51,819 nucleotides of DNA from Sphaerosporella brunnea (lineage: Eukaryota > Ascomycota > Pezizomycetes > Pezizales > Pyronemataceae): the NCBI GenBank assembly GCA_008704415.1, contig VXIS01000338.1, positions 1 through 51,819 on the forward strand. Reading direction: 5' to 3'. Both the position numbers and the translations under genes were made by a program. The stretch's first letter is position 1. Each line of letters opens with the position of its first letter. Below, piece after piece: positions 1-10,966 of this stretch. Below the pieces are notes generated by a model. That model was not told the DNA's origin. It ran no database searches and worked only from the letters and a program-made list of their open reading frames with translations.

Positions 1-89
1 GACTCTAACCGGTGCTCCGTAACCCGTATGATCAACTCAGCGAAGATATTTGAATCTAATTCAACTCTGATAACAGTCTTTCGCTGAGT

Positions 90-162
90 GCCTCGCTAGC
101 TCAATCGGTAGAGCGTGAGACTCTTAATCTCAAGGTTGCGGGTTCGACCCCCGCGTGGGGCT
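90..162 (+). tRNA. tRNA-Lys (anticodon CTT)
   Basis: A complete 73-nt cloverleaf can be folded by eye. The acceptor stem is GCCTCGC paired with GTGGGGC (G-T pairs allowed), and the D-arm contains TAGCTCAATCGGTAGAGC. The anticodon stem TGAGA/TCTCA encloses loop CTCTTAA, which gives anticodon CTT and decodes AAG. The T-arm is GCGGG-TTCGACC-CCCGC. There is no intron. A TTTT tract just downstream (about 168-172) fits RNA polymerase III termination. The CCA end is not encoded, as expected for a eukaryote. Confidence 0.95.
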
Positions 163-1134
163 TTCATCTTTTGCTTATGCAGGGTTCGTTCGACCCTGCC
201 GCTGCGTTTTCTTTTGTTACGTTCTTATCATCTTGCGATAAAGGGACATCATGTAGCACACGTGGTGTGCCTATGCAAGGGCGTTGGAGATTATGTATGC
301 CCACGGCACTTCATCTAGGCAGTGGATTGCCAATTCGCTGGCTGTGCAGACGGCCAAGAGCTCTCCGTTACATGTGATGTCACTCGTCCGGACAAAAGAG
401 CGACGTCTTTTCGAATTGCAGGTCGTCGTGGCTGGAATTGTTCCTGGATGGATATGTGATGTGTTGCACCTGAACCCGTCATTCTGATGATGACTCTGCA
501 GGATACCCGGGCCCGTGCGATCAGATCAGAAAGGAGCTCGGCAGCTCCCCCGCCGTTTTTGGCGAACGACAATAACAACCACAACCACAAAAACGCGTCC
601 GAGGTTATGTATGTCTTGTACTCTCCGTTTGTGCACTAGGACTATCTACACAAGCCGCCGGTGCAGGATGTGCTTGGCTCGAGAGACACACATCCCCCAG
701 TCATGCTGGCCCGCCAGCCGGAGGGAGCTATCCACTCGAGCAATGTTGTGGCCGCCCTCCACCATATATAATCCAACGTCGTCGCCCCGCCTTCGTAACC
801 GCCGACACCAACCAACACGACGATACTGCCTTCACCGCTCCAGATATTATTTTTCACGTTCAGAATTTACCCGAAGCCGAGTTCCCGTTCGGTTGCTGCA
901 ACGTGCCGCCTGACCCCCCTCCATCGGGCAGCCTCATTCGTCTGAAACAGCCTCCCGGTTGTGCCCGCAGCATCCTCGTACCTGGAACGTATATTACACT
1001 CGTCGCTGCAGCGAGTGTCGAGATTCGGCTTTTTCCTGACGCGTAGATTTTTGCTCTTACAACGCCGTTATTTTGCATCTCCGCTCCGACACCGACCCCG
1101 CCTTAGCTTCTACCAAAACACTCGCACTCGGAAC
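163..1134. other. Intergenic region upstream of the polyamine oxidase-like gene
   Basis: I see no convincing gene here. The short ORFs in all frames have no recognisable domains. The part nearest the downstream gene (about 560-1,130) contains ACAACCAC-type tracts and pyrimidine-rich stretches typical of fungal promoters and 5' UTRs. An open frame continues upstream of the chosen ATG of the next gene, back to about 961, but it contains no ATG. Confidence 0.5.
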
Positions 1135-2970
1135 ATGGATTCCAAACATGAGGGAAACGCAGCTGTGGTCGTCAATGGCGTTGCTACTGATCTGGACGGA
1201 ATGGGCTTGAACGATGGCCTTGCCTCCAAGAAAGATGTCCCGCTCGTCGGCGTCATCGGCGCCGGCGTTGCTGGGTTGAGGGCGGCACAGTATCTGCTGG
1301 AAAAGGGCTACAATGTAGCCGTTTTCGAAGCAAGGGACAGAGTCGGCGGACGGGTGTTCACGAGTAATCATCTTGGAAAGGATGTCGATATGTTGGTTGT
1401 CCCCGCGACGGCGGTTTTGATGTATCACTTACGCTGTTGTAGGGGGCCAAATTGGATACACGGAACCAGTGGCAACCCTATCGTTCCGTTGTCAGAGCTC
1501 GCAAATTCGAGCCTGCACTGCTTTGAGGAAAGTTGCCCGGTTTTCGATCCGGACGGAAATTTGCTGCCCCAGTCGGAAACAGACAGGCTTCAGGAAGCGC
1601 TTTGGAAGGTTGTCGAGCAGGCTACGGAGTACTCAAAGGAGCACAAAGCTACTATTCCTGCTCATGAGTCGCTTTACGACTATGGTGTTTTGAAAGCAGA
1701 GGAAATGTTTGGCCCCAGCCTGCCCGAGACGAATAACAGTGGGACTACCAGCGATGACGGGGATTCGGCTACGCCCAAGGCTGGGGGAACCGGCCGTATA
1801 AGATGGAAAGGACAGGAACAGAGGAAAGAGGTTGGTTATCTCCCCGCGGCTTCTCGACTCATGCTCATTCATGCAGCTTTTCTTATCAATGCTTCACATG
1901 TGGGGCTCCTTGACAGGAACCAGTGTGATGAGGCAGAGTCTGAAGTACTTCCTCCTGGAAGAGCCAGTGGAAGGACGTGAGTAAATCTACCCCAAGTTTC
2001 ACCGGGAAGGGGTTTCTAACATATATCAGCAAATCTATTCGTAGGCAGCACGTACAAGCCAATGGTTGATATCCTAGCGGCGCCGTCTCGAAAGGCTGGA
2101 GTGATAAACCTCTCGACGCCAATAACTTCGATCACCGTGACGAACTCGGAGCAGCGCCGGATACTTTTGACCAGTCCCACATCGACGTATTCAATGGACG
2201 CCGTAATTGTTACGATACCCCTCGGTTGTCTGAAAAAAGCGGCAATATCGTTCAATCCCCCTCTTCCCACCCGAATGCAACAGTCCATCCAATCTTTAAG
2301 CTATGGGAATCTAGAAAAGGTCTATATCCATTTCCCTAAAGCCTACTGGCTCACCAGCAATAAAGCTCCCGGTTTCTTTACATTCTTGACGCCTAAATAC
2401 GCACCGGAAACCAATCCTAACAAATGGCACATGTGCTGCTTTTCACTCGCACATTTCGCCGCACCTTACGACCAGCCAACATTACTCTTTTACGTCTTTG
2501 GCCCTTCGTCTGCGCACCTGACCAGTTCTGCTTTCACCTCCCCGCAAACTGAGGAAGGATTGAAGCAGTACACGGAGTTCTTCGAACCCTACTTTTCACG
2601 CCTCGGCGGGTATGAAGCCGAGTCGCCGGACTGCAAGCCTTCGCACATCATTGCTACAAATTGGTCAAACGATGAATACGCCGGCTTCGGCTCGTACTCC
2701 AACTTCCAGGTCGGCCTCGAAGATGGAGAACGCGACATCGAAATCTTCCGTGAGGGCCTGCCTGAAAGGAATATCTGGTTTGCAGGTGAACATACCGCCC
2801 CCGTTCTCGGACTCGGTAGCGTCAGTGGGGCGTATTGGAGCGGCGAAGACGCGGCAGCTAAAGTTGTTGAGAGCTATGGCGGCGCTGCGCAGCATACGGA
2901 GGGTATTTCCCTCGCTGAGGTCTGCGCTACTGGTTCGTCGCAGATGACGGTGGGCGGTGCATGTGCCTAA
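1135..2970 (+). CDS. Polyamine oxidase-like flavin amine oxidase
   Basis: This FAD-dependent amine oxidase resembles fungal polyamine oxidases (Fms1-like), which oxidise spermine or N-acetylated polyamines. The exon model is 1135-1391, 1443-1830, 1877-1976 and 2030-2970, giving 561 aa. The introns (51, 46, 53 bp) restore the frame, and the junctions recreate family motifs such as MGPNWIHG and SMLHMWGSLTG. The N-terminal dinucleotide fold GVIGAGVAGLRAA, followed by FEARDRVGGR (about residues 37-70), binds FAD. The C-terminal WFAGEHTAPVLGLGSVSGAYWSG is the second FAD-contacting block. I chose the ATG at 1135 because no in-frame ATG lies upstream. The three C-terminal residues are ACA, so there is no peroxisomal PTS1. 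The exact substrate cannot be read from sequence; the family assignment is strong. Confidence 0.9.
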
Positions 2971-3202
2971 GGAACCTGCGTTCAGTTTGTAGATATATGC
3001 ATATGGCGGGCTGGTCGGACGTTGCTTGATGATCCGACGCTAATAGTATTACGGGGGTTTGCATGACACTCACTGCCTGCTGTGATTCTTTTCCCATGAA
3101 AAGGAAGCCCATTTTATTATCCGTATCCGTAATGAAGAACACCGGTCATCAAGAAAAAAGCAAATTCAGCGCGAGAAGCCAACACTTCCAATTATCACCC
3201 AT

Positions 3203-4720
3203 CTAAATCCCGCTCTCCCGCTCCCTCTCCCTCAGCCCTTCAAAATACCCCTTGATATCGCTCTCGCCCACGGGCTTTCCACTCTTTGCGAACGGCTCCA
3301 GAAACGCCTTAACACGTTCCTTTAACTTGTTGTAGGCGAGGACGCCCTCGATGGCGCGCACGCGGTCCATAGAGTTGAGCAGAGCCTGCTCGGTGCTCGC
3401 ATCGGTGGCGGCGGGACTGGCTTCGCGGCTCAGCGGCTGCTCGTGGGTTTCTTCCGTGTCGAGAAGGCAGGGGAAGGGCAGCAGGTGCGGGAAGCAGGAG
3501 GGGCAGCGGCAGAGCGCGGCGCGGAAGGTGGAGGGGAGGAAGAGGGAAAATGTTGGTGGGAGGGGAGAGGGGGGAGTGGGCGGGAGGGTGCAGGCAGGGG
3601 CTTCGGTGGGGGCGGAAGATTCGTTCTCGAGGCGGATGCGCTTGCTTGGGGAGGCGGTGCCGTCGTCGTCAGCTTTTCGTTTCTGCTGTTGCTGCTGCTG
3701 AAGTTCGTCTTTGGGGGTCTTCTCTTCAACTGCGTCCGGATCCTTTCTCTCCAGCGCGTAGAACCCGGGGTATCTGGCTAGGGTCTTCTCTTCAACTGCG
3801 TCCGGATCCTTTCTCTCCAGCGCGTAGAACCCGGGGTATCTGGCTAGCTTCTTCAGCCATGGGTTTGCGTCGAGACATCGCCAGCATATGATATAATCGA
3901 AGCTATCATCGGGGGGATATCCCAGTTCCTTTGCTCTCTTGTCATCTTCATCCTCCTCCTCCTCCTCCTCACCCTCCTCCTCCTCCTGCTCGCCCTCGAC
4001 CTCCTTTTCCTCGCCCCCGACCTCCTTTTCCTCGCCCCCCTCCTCTCCCTCTTCCAGGCCGAGCACATACCCCGGCGGCTTTGCGCCGACCAAGCACGTA
4101 TCATGGAACCAATCCTCCTGGCACACGTCGCCAAGGAGACACTGGTACATGACGCCCTTCTCCCTGTCCGGTTCGTACAGAGCTTCACAGGTACAAAAGC
4201 GGCCCCAGAAGTTCTGGCCAAAGCCGAGCGCGCCGCCCTGCTTCTCGGCCTGCGCCTGCGGCTCGTCCGTGACTTTCCGGAGCTTGCACGGCACGCCCGG
4301 CAGGCGCGCGGCCGTGCCGCAGTCGCAGCGGAACCCGCGCTTCTCGAATATCTCGACCAGCTCGTGCTCGCCGTGGCAGCTGATCGAGCAGCTGTAGCAC
4401 AGCGCCGCGCCCGCCGCGTGCGACACCTTGCCGAAGCCCGGCGAGGCGCTGCTTGCGGAGAGACACGTTTTGCAGGCGTAGATGCTCTGCCGTATCACGC
4501 CGAGCGGTCGCGTGCACGAGTCGAAACTGTACGGGAGCGCCTCGCGCGCGTCGGCTTCGAGTTGTTGCTGCGACGTGAGGTAGCTGTATCAATAGTTAGC
4601 TTTTGTTTGCGGTGGGTGCGGATGGGGGACAGACTCCAAGGCGGTTACGGAGTCGGCAGTCATATCAGAGTCGCTGCGAACTGGCGCAGGCGTGTCGGAG
4701 GAGCCGTCGGCGGAGGTCAT
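3203..4720 (-). CDS. UBR7/Mlo2-type UBR-box and PHD-like protein
   Basis: Exons 4635-4720 and 3203-4583 encode 488 aa. The 51-bp intron (donor GTCTGT, branch GCTAAC) joins to give ALDYLTSQQQLEADA, the conserved lead-in to this family. Residues about 47-130 are Cys/His-rich and match the UBR box, which recognises destabilising N-termini. A second Cys-rich block (about 158-285, with CTCEALYEP, WFHDTC and CWRC) matches the atypical PHD finger. The C-terminal LCRCPSC and AYNKLKERVKAFLEPFAKSG blocks are also diagnostic of UBR7, a putative E3 ubiquitin ligase. An acidic run of mostly Glu sits between the two halves of the PHD-like region. Anomaly: 22 residues beginning LARYPGFYALE are repeated twice by a perfect 66-bp tandem duplication. 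An upstream in-frame ATG (4819) would add 33 residues and is less likely. The gene is convergent with the amine oxidase. Confidence 0.9.
3715..3846. repeat. Perfect 66-bp tandem duplication inside the UBR7-like gene
   Basis: Positions 3715-3780 and 3781-3846 are identical across 66 bp. The unit length is a multiple of three, so the reading frame is preserved and 22 residues are duplicated (LARYPGFYALERKDPDAVEE plus KT). The absence of any mismatch suggests a recent event or an assembly artefact. Confidence 0.95.
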
Positions 4721-5054
4721 TGTTGTTCTTGCTGGAATTTTGTTGGAAGTTGGTGAGAGCTGGAAACTGGCGACGGTTTTGATCACCCCTAACCCACGCG
4801 TGTATTTTAGTCGTGTCATGGGTGCAACTCGAAAATGCGCTGACTAAGCCATTTTTTGTTTGTTTTAATCATATGGTGCGAGACACTTTCAACCTGGACC
4901 TAGAATGATTTGGCTGGACCTTTTCTCTCTCATCCGTGCAGCGACATCCTACGTCCCCAAGTCTACGTCCCCGCTGAATCTACTAGTTAGTTAACGTTAC
5001 TCGCAACGATGGTCACAATCACAATCCTCGACGAGGGCAAGGTAGTGGGTTTCC

Positions 5055-5483
5055 AGATCAAGCAAACTGCGGAAGATAGACAGAAGGGCAAGCACGTCTT
5101 TTCTCGCCATGGAACCCGACTTTCGTGACCAGAAGTGTATCGTCGCTGAGGTCATTGAAAAGCACGGGCATTTAGTCACCTTTCTTCCAAAGTACCATCC
5201 CGAACTCAACCCAATCGAGCACGTTTGGGGTCGATCCAAGATGTATGCACGGCGGCACTGCTCTTATTCGCTCCCGGCACTTCGCAAGATGGTTCCAGAG
5301 TGTCTTGGGTTGAAAGCTGTGACTGATGAGATTGTTTTGAAATTTTTCCACCGAGTGGGGAGGATTATGGACGCGTATCGTCATGGAGAAAGGTATGGAA
5401 TGCAGGAGTTTAAGGAGCGGGTATATAAAAGCCACCGGAGAGTGGGAGAAGATGCTATACCGATTTTAGATGAGGATGCGTAG
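5055..5483 (+). pseudogene. C-terminal fragment of a DDE-superfamily transposase
   Basis: A 124-aa ORF from the ATG at 5109 carries FLPKYHPELNPIEHVWG, the block around the last catalytic acidic residue of IS630/Tc1-like DDE_3 transposases. Downstream of it are an Arg-rich segment and an RIMDAY motif seen in fungal members of this family. The same frame is weakly recognisable back to about 5055. The N-terminal DNA-binding region and the first two catalytic Asp residues are absent, so this is a relic. A (TTTA)n microsatellite follows immediately (about 5484-5506). I found no terminal inverted repeats. Confidence 0.75.
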
Positions 5484-5778
5484 TCTTTATTTATTTATTT
5501 ATTTATTCTTCACAGACAACGATCCCCCGCCGCCTGCAAGGTCTCCGCCGCTGCCCTGGCGAGTTGACTAAGCCGTCGACACACACACTGAAAATTATCG
5601 TAGGGAATTCGTATTCTTTTGGTCATTTTGAAATGCCATCCCACCGCCAAAGCAAAAAGCCACAATCATATCTTACAGACCATTTTCCCCATCCCGAGAG
5701 TAAAACTAGATCAAAAACAGGTAGGCACAGAAAGCAGCACCAGCTGTGAGGAATTCGTTCCTCCAAAGAGGAAAAAGC
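5484..5778. other. (TTTA)n microsatellite and short intergenic spacer
   Basis: The start is a TTTATTTATTTATTTATTTA tract. The rest is an unremarkable spacer before the convergent 3' end of the BRCT gene; no gene is seen. Confidence 0.6.
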
Positions 5779-8296
5779 CTAAGCCAGCGGTTTCCTCCCC
5801 CTACCCTTCTTTTCCTCCTGTGAAGCTGCACCAGACTTAACGAGGAACTCATCGTCCATCTCCAAAGCACCCCTGATAACACCCAGCCCAATCACAAAAG
5901 TCGTATAAACCTTCCATCCCGCCTTCTCGAGGGTGGCCAGGTCCTTCTCCCCTTCTTCCTTCCCGAGAACAAGCGTATCCTTCTCCACTCCACCTCGCGG
6001 AGCTTTCTTGTACACATTCTCCGCACCAGCAGCCTTAAGAATATCCATCAACCCTTCTTCCGATTTCGTCGCCTTCAGGTACGAAAGGAGGCTGGGCGTG
6101 AGATACACCGTCATCCCCTTCAGTACCTGCGTTTCGCCCTTGGAACCGCGCTCAACAGCTTCAGACAGCTTGCAGCCCCACTCTGCTTCTCGCTCGGGAT
6201 CATTCGGTACGTAGCGGTCCGGATCGACAAAGTACCCGGCGGCGGCAGAGTCTTTTAGCCATGCGTCCTCTACAATTCTGACACCGCGTGCAATTGCAAT
6301 TATGAACTTCGGCGTCCGCTTCAACTCTCCAACAACGAGGTAGTTACAGGTCGGATCCGCGGGGGTCGAAAGTACCTTGCCAGAGTTTGCGCGGATGAAT
6401 TTCTGCGTGGCTTTGTCTTCGCCAAGGAGAGAGCTGGAGAATGAGATCCGCGGCGGGCTGCCGTCGTAGTGGTCGGTTGTGCGCAGAGTTGTGGGGGGTG
6501 TACCTCCATTTTCTGGGACATGGGTGCTCTGGGCACGTGGGGTTGCCTTCTTCCGTCTGGCAGACGCAGGAATTTTCTTCGCAGCAGGAGTTTTAGCAGG
6601 GGCTTTCCCACGGGCTTTAGGAGTCTTAAGAACTACTGCAGCGGCGGCTTCTTCGTCTCCTTCCTCGGCGCTGGAATCGGGGAATGTGTATTGTGTGTCC
6701 CCTGGGGTGGCCTTGGGGACCTTTGTGGCGGCGGCCTCGGCGGTTTGCCTACTTGACTTCCTGCTGCCTTTGCGAGGCGGTTCTTCGGAGGTTGAGTTGT
6801 GAGCAGACTCTTCGAGCGCTATGCTAAAAGGTTCTTCCTCTTCTGTCACAACCGCCCGGGCCTTCTGTTTGCCTTTGTTCCTCCCTTTGGTGGACTTTGG
6901 AACTGGCTCGTCCTCCTCCGTCGGAGCAGGTACTGGAGAACTGCCCTTACCCTTTCTCCTCTTGGCGACTACCACTTCATCTGCCGTTTCTTCATCCTCA
7001 TCACGCACTTCGACTGTGGCCTTTCTCTTGGTTCCTCTTCCTGCCCTAGTTCCTTTCTTCGGGGCTGCCGCAAGCGGCGCAGCGCTAGCTTCGGTTTCTG
7101 TTGTAGTGCTGCGGCGAGCGTTTCGGTGAGCTTCAGTGTCCTCTTTCCTCTGTTTCGAGGCCGCAGCTTTTCTGCCGTATTGCTTTGCAGGAGTCTTCTG
7201 CTTCTTTTCCTCTTCGTATTTGATCTTTTCTACCGCGGCCTTAAAATATTCCGGCAACACTTCCGGTGGTGGCAAACCGTTCTCGTCAAGCTCCACATGG
7301 CCGTCATTGTCTGGACTACCTTTCATAGGAGAAGCGATGCTCTCTGTTGGCGACATTGTGATCCTCTCAAGCCCCATATCTGCTACTGGAGCCGTTTGCT
7401 GGCGACTAGGACTCCTGTCGCCTACAGTGGACTCAATCCTGTAGGGCTCTTCCATATCCATTGCCGTGTCCAGCGGAGCAGTAGCTACAAAAGGATCCTC
7501 GGGCGACGACTGTGTGAAATCAATCTCGTTAGTCGCCGGAATACCGTGCAGCATTAACCCACTTCTCGTCTGCTGAATCCGCTCTTTTGTCGGCGAAACC
7601 TGGAGGCGGCGATGGGGAGAGTTTTTGGGATCGATGTGGCGAGACTCAACCTTGGGCGTTTCTAATACCTTCAAGTTGCTGTCTCCCTGGGCGATGGTGC
7701 TCGGCATCGCCGCGGGTGTGGGCTCGGGTTTCGGCGAGAGACTGTGCATTACCTGTACCTGTGGCGGCTGGAATCCCGAGCTTCTGGCTTTGGTCTCGGT
7801 GCTATCGTACACGAATGATATCCGGGACTGAGTGACGCCGGTAATTTCGACCTCGCAGTCCCGAGTGAGCATGCAATAGAAGCGTTCGCTGCCGACGGCG
7901 GAAACAGGGAGTTTGATACGAATTGTGCGGTTGGCATACTCGGCAGTTAGAACGTTGACGGACTTCGACGCGTTAAAGCTCTCGAGAAAGAGACTGCCGT
8001 CGGTTTCATAGCCTAAATAAAAAATCCGTCAATAGGTAGCTTTCCTGCGAGATGCTGCGGGGTTATGTACGTATTGCAGCGACAATGTCTTCGGGTATCT
8101 CGGCAGGCAACGTATCCTCGACAACCATGATCGACATTTCTTCGCTGGGAAGTCGCGGGAACAGCTGCACGAGATACGTTTTTGTGTGCGGCGGGGGCTT
8201 TCCGAGCTGTAGCGGAGGGTCGGGATTAGGAGTACCTCCATAGTCTACGACAGCTATGGTCGGATATGGCTGATGGGTATCGGCGTTGATTGACAT
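5779..8296 (-). CDS. Mdb1/MDC1-like BRCT-domain DNA-damage protein
   Basis: Exons 8071-8296 and 5779-8012 encode 819 aa. The 58-bp intron joins in frame (AAIR|YETDGS). The C-terminus (about residues 590-815) is a tandem BRCT unit. It contains RTPKFIIAIARGVRIV, DAWLKDSAAAGYF and an EAEWGCKLSEA block, the pattern of MDC1-, Brc1- and PTIP-type C-terminal BRCT pairs that bind phosphorylated H2A/H2AX tails. The middle (about 200-580) is low-complexity, Lys/Glu/Ala-rich with many TP and SQ/TQ-like sites, and probably disordered. The N-terminal 120 residues may form a small folded domain, but I could not assign an FHA. By analogy with fission yeast Mdb1, a chromatin-bound damage or mitotic role is likely; that is inference. 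The gene is divergent from GPI14 with a 462-bp spacer. Confidence 0.75.
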
Positions 8297-8758
8297 TTTG
8301 GTGGTGGCGGGGAGTGAGTGGCGCGATGAGAGCGTGTGGAAGGGAGATGTCGTGCAGGTGGGGGATGTTGGGTGGCTGCAGCCGGGAGACGTGTTGGAAG
8401 ACGCGAGTCACTCGCGCGATCGAAATTACGCTAGTCTCTAGGTCTCAAACTGCGACACGCGTTTTGGATGGCCAAAATCAAACACAAAAGTACGCAAGTA
8501 AAAATGCATGAGTCCGACTCTCGAAGCTTCCAGATCATGGAGACTGTTCGAGGGCTGAGTTCAGTCATTCTTCATACGTTTGGAAGCTTGCTGGTCCAAG
8601 GTGCAGTTCACACGTCAACGGCATCATCATCATCATCACCACACCAACCACCCGCCGATCATGATCCCTAACCCCCCAATGCCTCAATCGTGCGCCGTTC
8701 AACCCACCGCATCAATCCCATAATATACCCTTCCAATTCGCAGGCCTGCGCTGCCGCA
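8297..8758. promoter_or_regulatory. Divergent promoter region between the BRCT gene and GPI14
   Basis: This 462-bp spacer separates two divergently transcribed genes, so both promoters must lie here. A (CAT)n-like tract near 8620-8640 and pyrimidine-rich sequence precede the GPI14 start. I recognise no specific transcription factor site. Confidence 0.5.
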
Positions 8759-10031
8759 ATGCCGACTCTCACACTCCCCCGTCTCCTCTTCCTCTCCGTC
8801 CTCCTGAGAGCTATCCTTTTCTTCCATGGCCTCTATCAAGACGCCCACAGCACGCTGAAATACACCGACATCGACTACTATGTCTTCACCGATGCCTCAC
8901 GCGCCCTTTCGCAGGGTCAGTCTCCCTATGTGCGCGAAACATACCGCTACACTCCGCTTCTCGCCTATATTCTCTACCCTACGGTCTTTCCCGGCTGGTT
9001 CAGCTTCGGCAAGCTTTTCTTCGCACTCTCCGATATCGTTGCGGGATGGGGCATTTACCGCATTCTTCGGCGAACCGTATCCGAGAGACAGGCATTGTGG
9101 TATGCGGCTACATGCTGGCTCTTGAACCCCATGGTTGCAACAATCTCAACACGCGGGAGCAGTGAGGGGCTGCTTGGTGTTATGGTGATCGGTATGTTGT
9201 GGGCTGCAGTTGCGGGGCAGGCAGTGCTTGCTGGTGTGCTGCTGGGGCTGGCCACTCACTTCAAGATATATCCCGTGATCTATGCGCCTGCGATTCTACT
9301 GTGGCTGGAGAATGATCCGGCGTTCAGGTTGAACGCACAGTGGGTGCTCGGGTTCACCACTCGCAAGAGACTGGCTTTCTCGATCACCGCATTGGCAACG
9401 TTTTTGGGGCTCAACCTGGCTATGTACGCGATGTACGGCGAGGCGTTCTTGCAGCACACATATTTCCACCATGTGGTGCGGCTGGACCACAGACACAACT
9501 TCTCGCCATATAATATTCTTCTGTACCTGGTGTCGTCTCCAGCGGGACACTCGGAGGTACCATTCGCGAAAGTGGCGTTTCTTCCACAGATGCTGTTGAG
9601 CGCTGTATTGATTCCGCTGGTTGGCGCGAAGAGGGATCTTGCCGGCACGATGTTTGCGCAGACATTCGCGTTTGTTGCTTTTAATAAAGTGTGCACATCG
9701 CAGGTATGGTTCATTATTCCCGAGGGATTGTTCATCGCCTGACCGGAAACAGTATTTCATGTGGTACATCGTGCTTCTCCCCTTCCTTCTGCCATATAGC
9801 AGCTTCATGCAAAACTGGAAACTGGGGCTTGCAGCGTTGGGATTTTGGGTACTCGGGCAGGCCGCTTGGCTGTCACAGGGGTACGAGCTCGAGTTCTTGG
9901 GGAAGAGTGTTTTCTTCCCGGGGCTGTGGGCTGCAAGCTTGGGGTTCTTTGCCATCAATTGCTGGTTGTTGGGAGTGTTCGTTGAGGATGTGATGAAGCG
10001 GGACGCAGTAGGAAAGGTGAAAACACGATAA
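8759..10031 (+). CDS. GPI14: GPI mannosyltransferase I (PIG-M/Gpi14)
   Basis: This enzyme adds the first alpha-1,4-mannose to the GPI-anchor precursor on the lumenal side of the ER. Exons 8759-9703 and 9753-10031 are separated by a 49-bp intron (donor GTATGG, branch CTGAC) and encode 407 aa. Near the N-terminus are the GT50 family motifs TDIDYYVFTDA, which holds the catalytic DxD-like acidic motif, and GQSPYVRETYRYTPLLAY. About ten hydrophobic segments follow, including HNFSPYNILLYL and the post-intron MWYIVLLPFLLP, as expected of this multi-pass ER enzyme. I chose the ATG at 8759 because the open frame upstream contains no ATG. The length fits the family (about 400-420 aa). The gene is convergent with the FAM32A homologue. 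Confidence 0.92.
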
Positions 10032-10329
10032 ATACTCCAACAGGGCTTGTGTATTGCATTTTGGGCGTTTGTCTGTATGTATTGGGATATGTGGACTGCA
10101 TTAGATATAGAGATACCATAAGTATGCCGAATACTTGAGATGATGATGGGATGAACTGGTAGGCAGTGCATCCCACGCCTTGTGCCTTTGTCCCTTTCTG
10201 CTTCCCCGAGTAACATACAGGCAGTTATCAACTTCGTAGTTCGAAATTCGACCACAATCCTAACAGCACCGTACTCCTCCAAAGCTCTTCCACCACAAGC
10301 ACAACCACCACCGCCGCGCGCCAGCGTCG
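10032..10329. other. Convergent intergenic spacer
   Basis: About 300 bp lie between the 3' ends of GPI14 and the FAM32A homologue. No gene is seen; it probably holds the two polyadenylation regions. Confidence 0.5.
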
Positions 10330-10803
10330 TTAGCCCGGTCCGATTCTCGGCCTGTCACGGAGTCAGCACCCAACATTACACCACTAACACACACGGGGAA
10401 ACATACATATCGTGGTGTTCGCTCAAACTCGCCAGATACTTGTTATACTCCTCGACCCGTTCCTTATGCGACTTTATTCCCCCCTTCGCAAGCCGTTTCT
10501 CCAGCTGTTCCTGGCGTCTCTGTTCAAACCTCCGTTCCGCCTCGGTCTTTCCCGCCCAGGGATCGCCTTCCTCGTCTTCTGCTTTCCTGTCGTCGGGAAC
10601 ATCGGGATCCTTCTTCTTGCTCTCGGGCTCGACGGAAGACGACGAGGACTTGAGCTTCGAGGACTTCTTTTTCTTTTTTTTGATGCCGCCGGAGGCCACG
10701 CCTTTGAGCTTAAGTGCTCCGCCTGAGGTGGGTTAGCTGAGGAGAGCAATGGAGAAAGAGTGGGTGCACAGGTACCGGCGGAGGCGTAGTCTTCTTTGCC
10801 CAT
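10330..10803 (-). CDS. FAM32A-like protein (DUF1754)
   Basis: Three exons (10776-10803, 10407-10722, 10330-10351) encode 121 aa. Splicing gives GGALKLKG near the N-terminus, a Lys-rich run, the block ERRFEQRRQEQLEKRLAKG, SHKERVEEYNKYL and a final SEHHDMPRIGPG. This order (LKLKG, KKKKK, RVE-N--L, LSEHxD-P) is that of FAM32A, a small nuclear protein found near the 3' splice site in catalytic human spliceosomes. The tiny last exon (22 bp) is supported by the conserved C-terminus it encodes. The introns are 53 and 55 bp. A splicing-associated nuclear role is inferred from the family. The gene is divergent from the next with only 163 bp between start codons. Confidence 0.85.
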
Positions 10804-10966
10804 TTTCGCGTCGATGTTGTTTTTGGAGTCGCGAAGGAAAGGAAGCTTTGCTCACAGGTCATGCCAAGATGCGCTAAACCAGGGCAATTAAACACTGATT
10901 GTCACTCGTGGTGTCGTTGCTCCGTTTCCTCCTCATCATCGCACACTAGCAACAAGTATCACAATA

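Noticed and set aside
961..1134. Upstream extension of the amine oxidase with an Arg-rich, mitochondrial-presequence-like peptide
   Set aside because: The extension lacks an ATG; the first in-frame ATG is 1135.
3351..4756. Long plus-strand ORFs over the UBR7-like gene
   Set aside because: They are antisense shadows of a well-supported minus-strand gene, created by its GC-rich acidic repeats.
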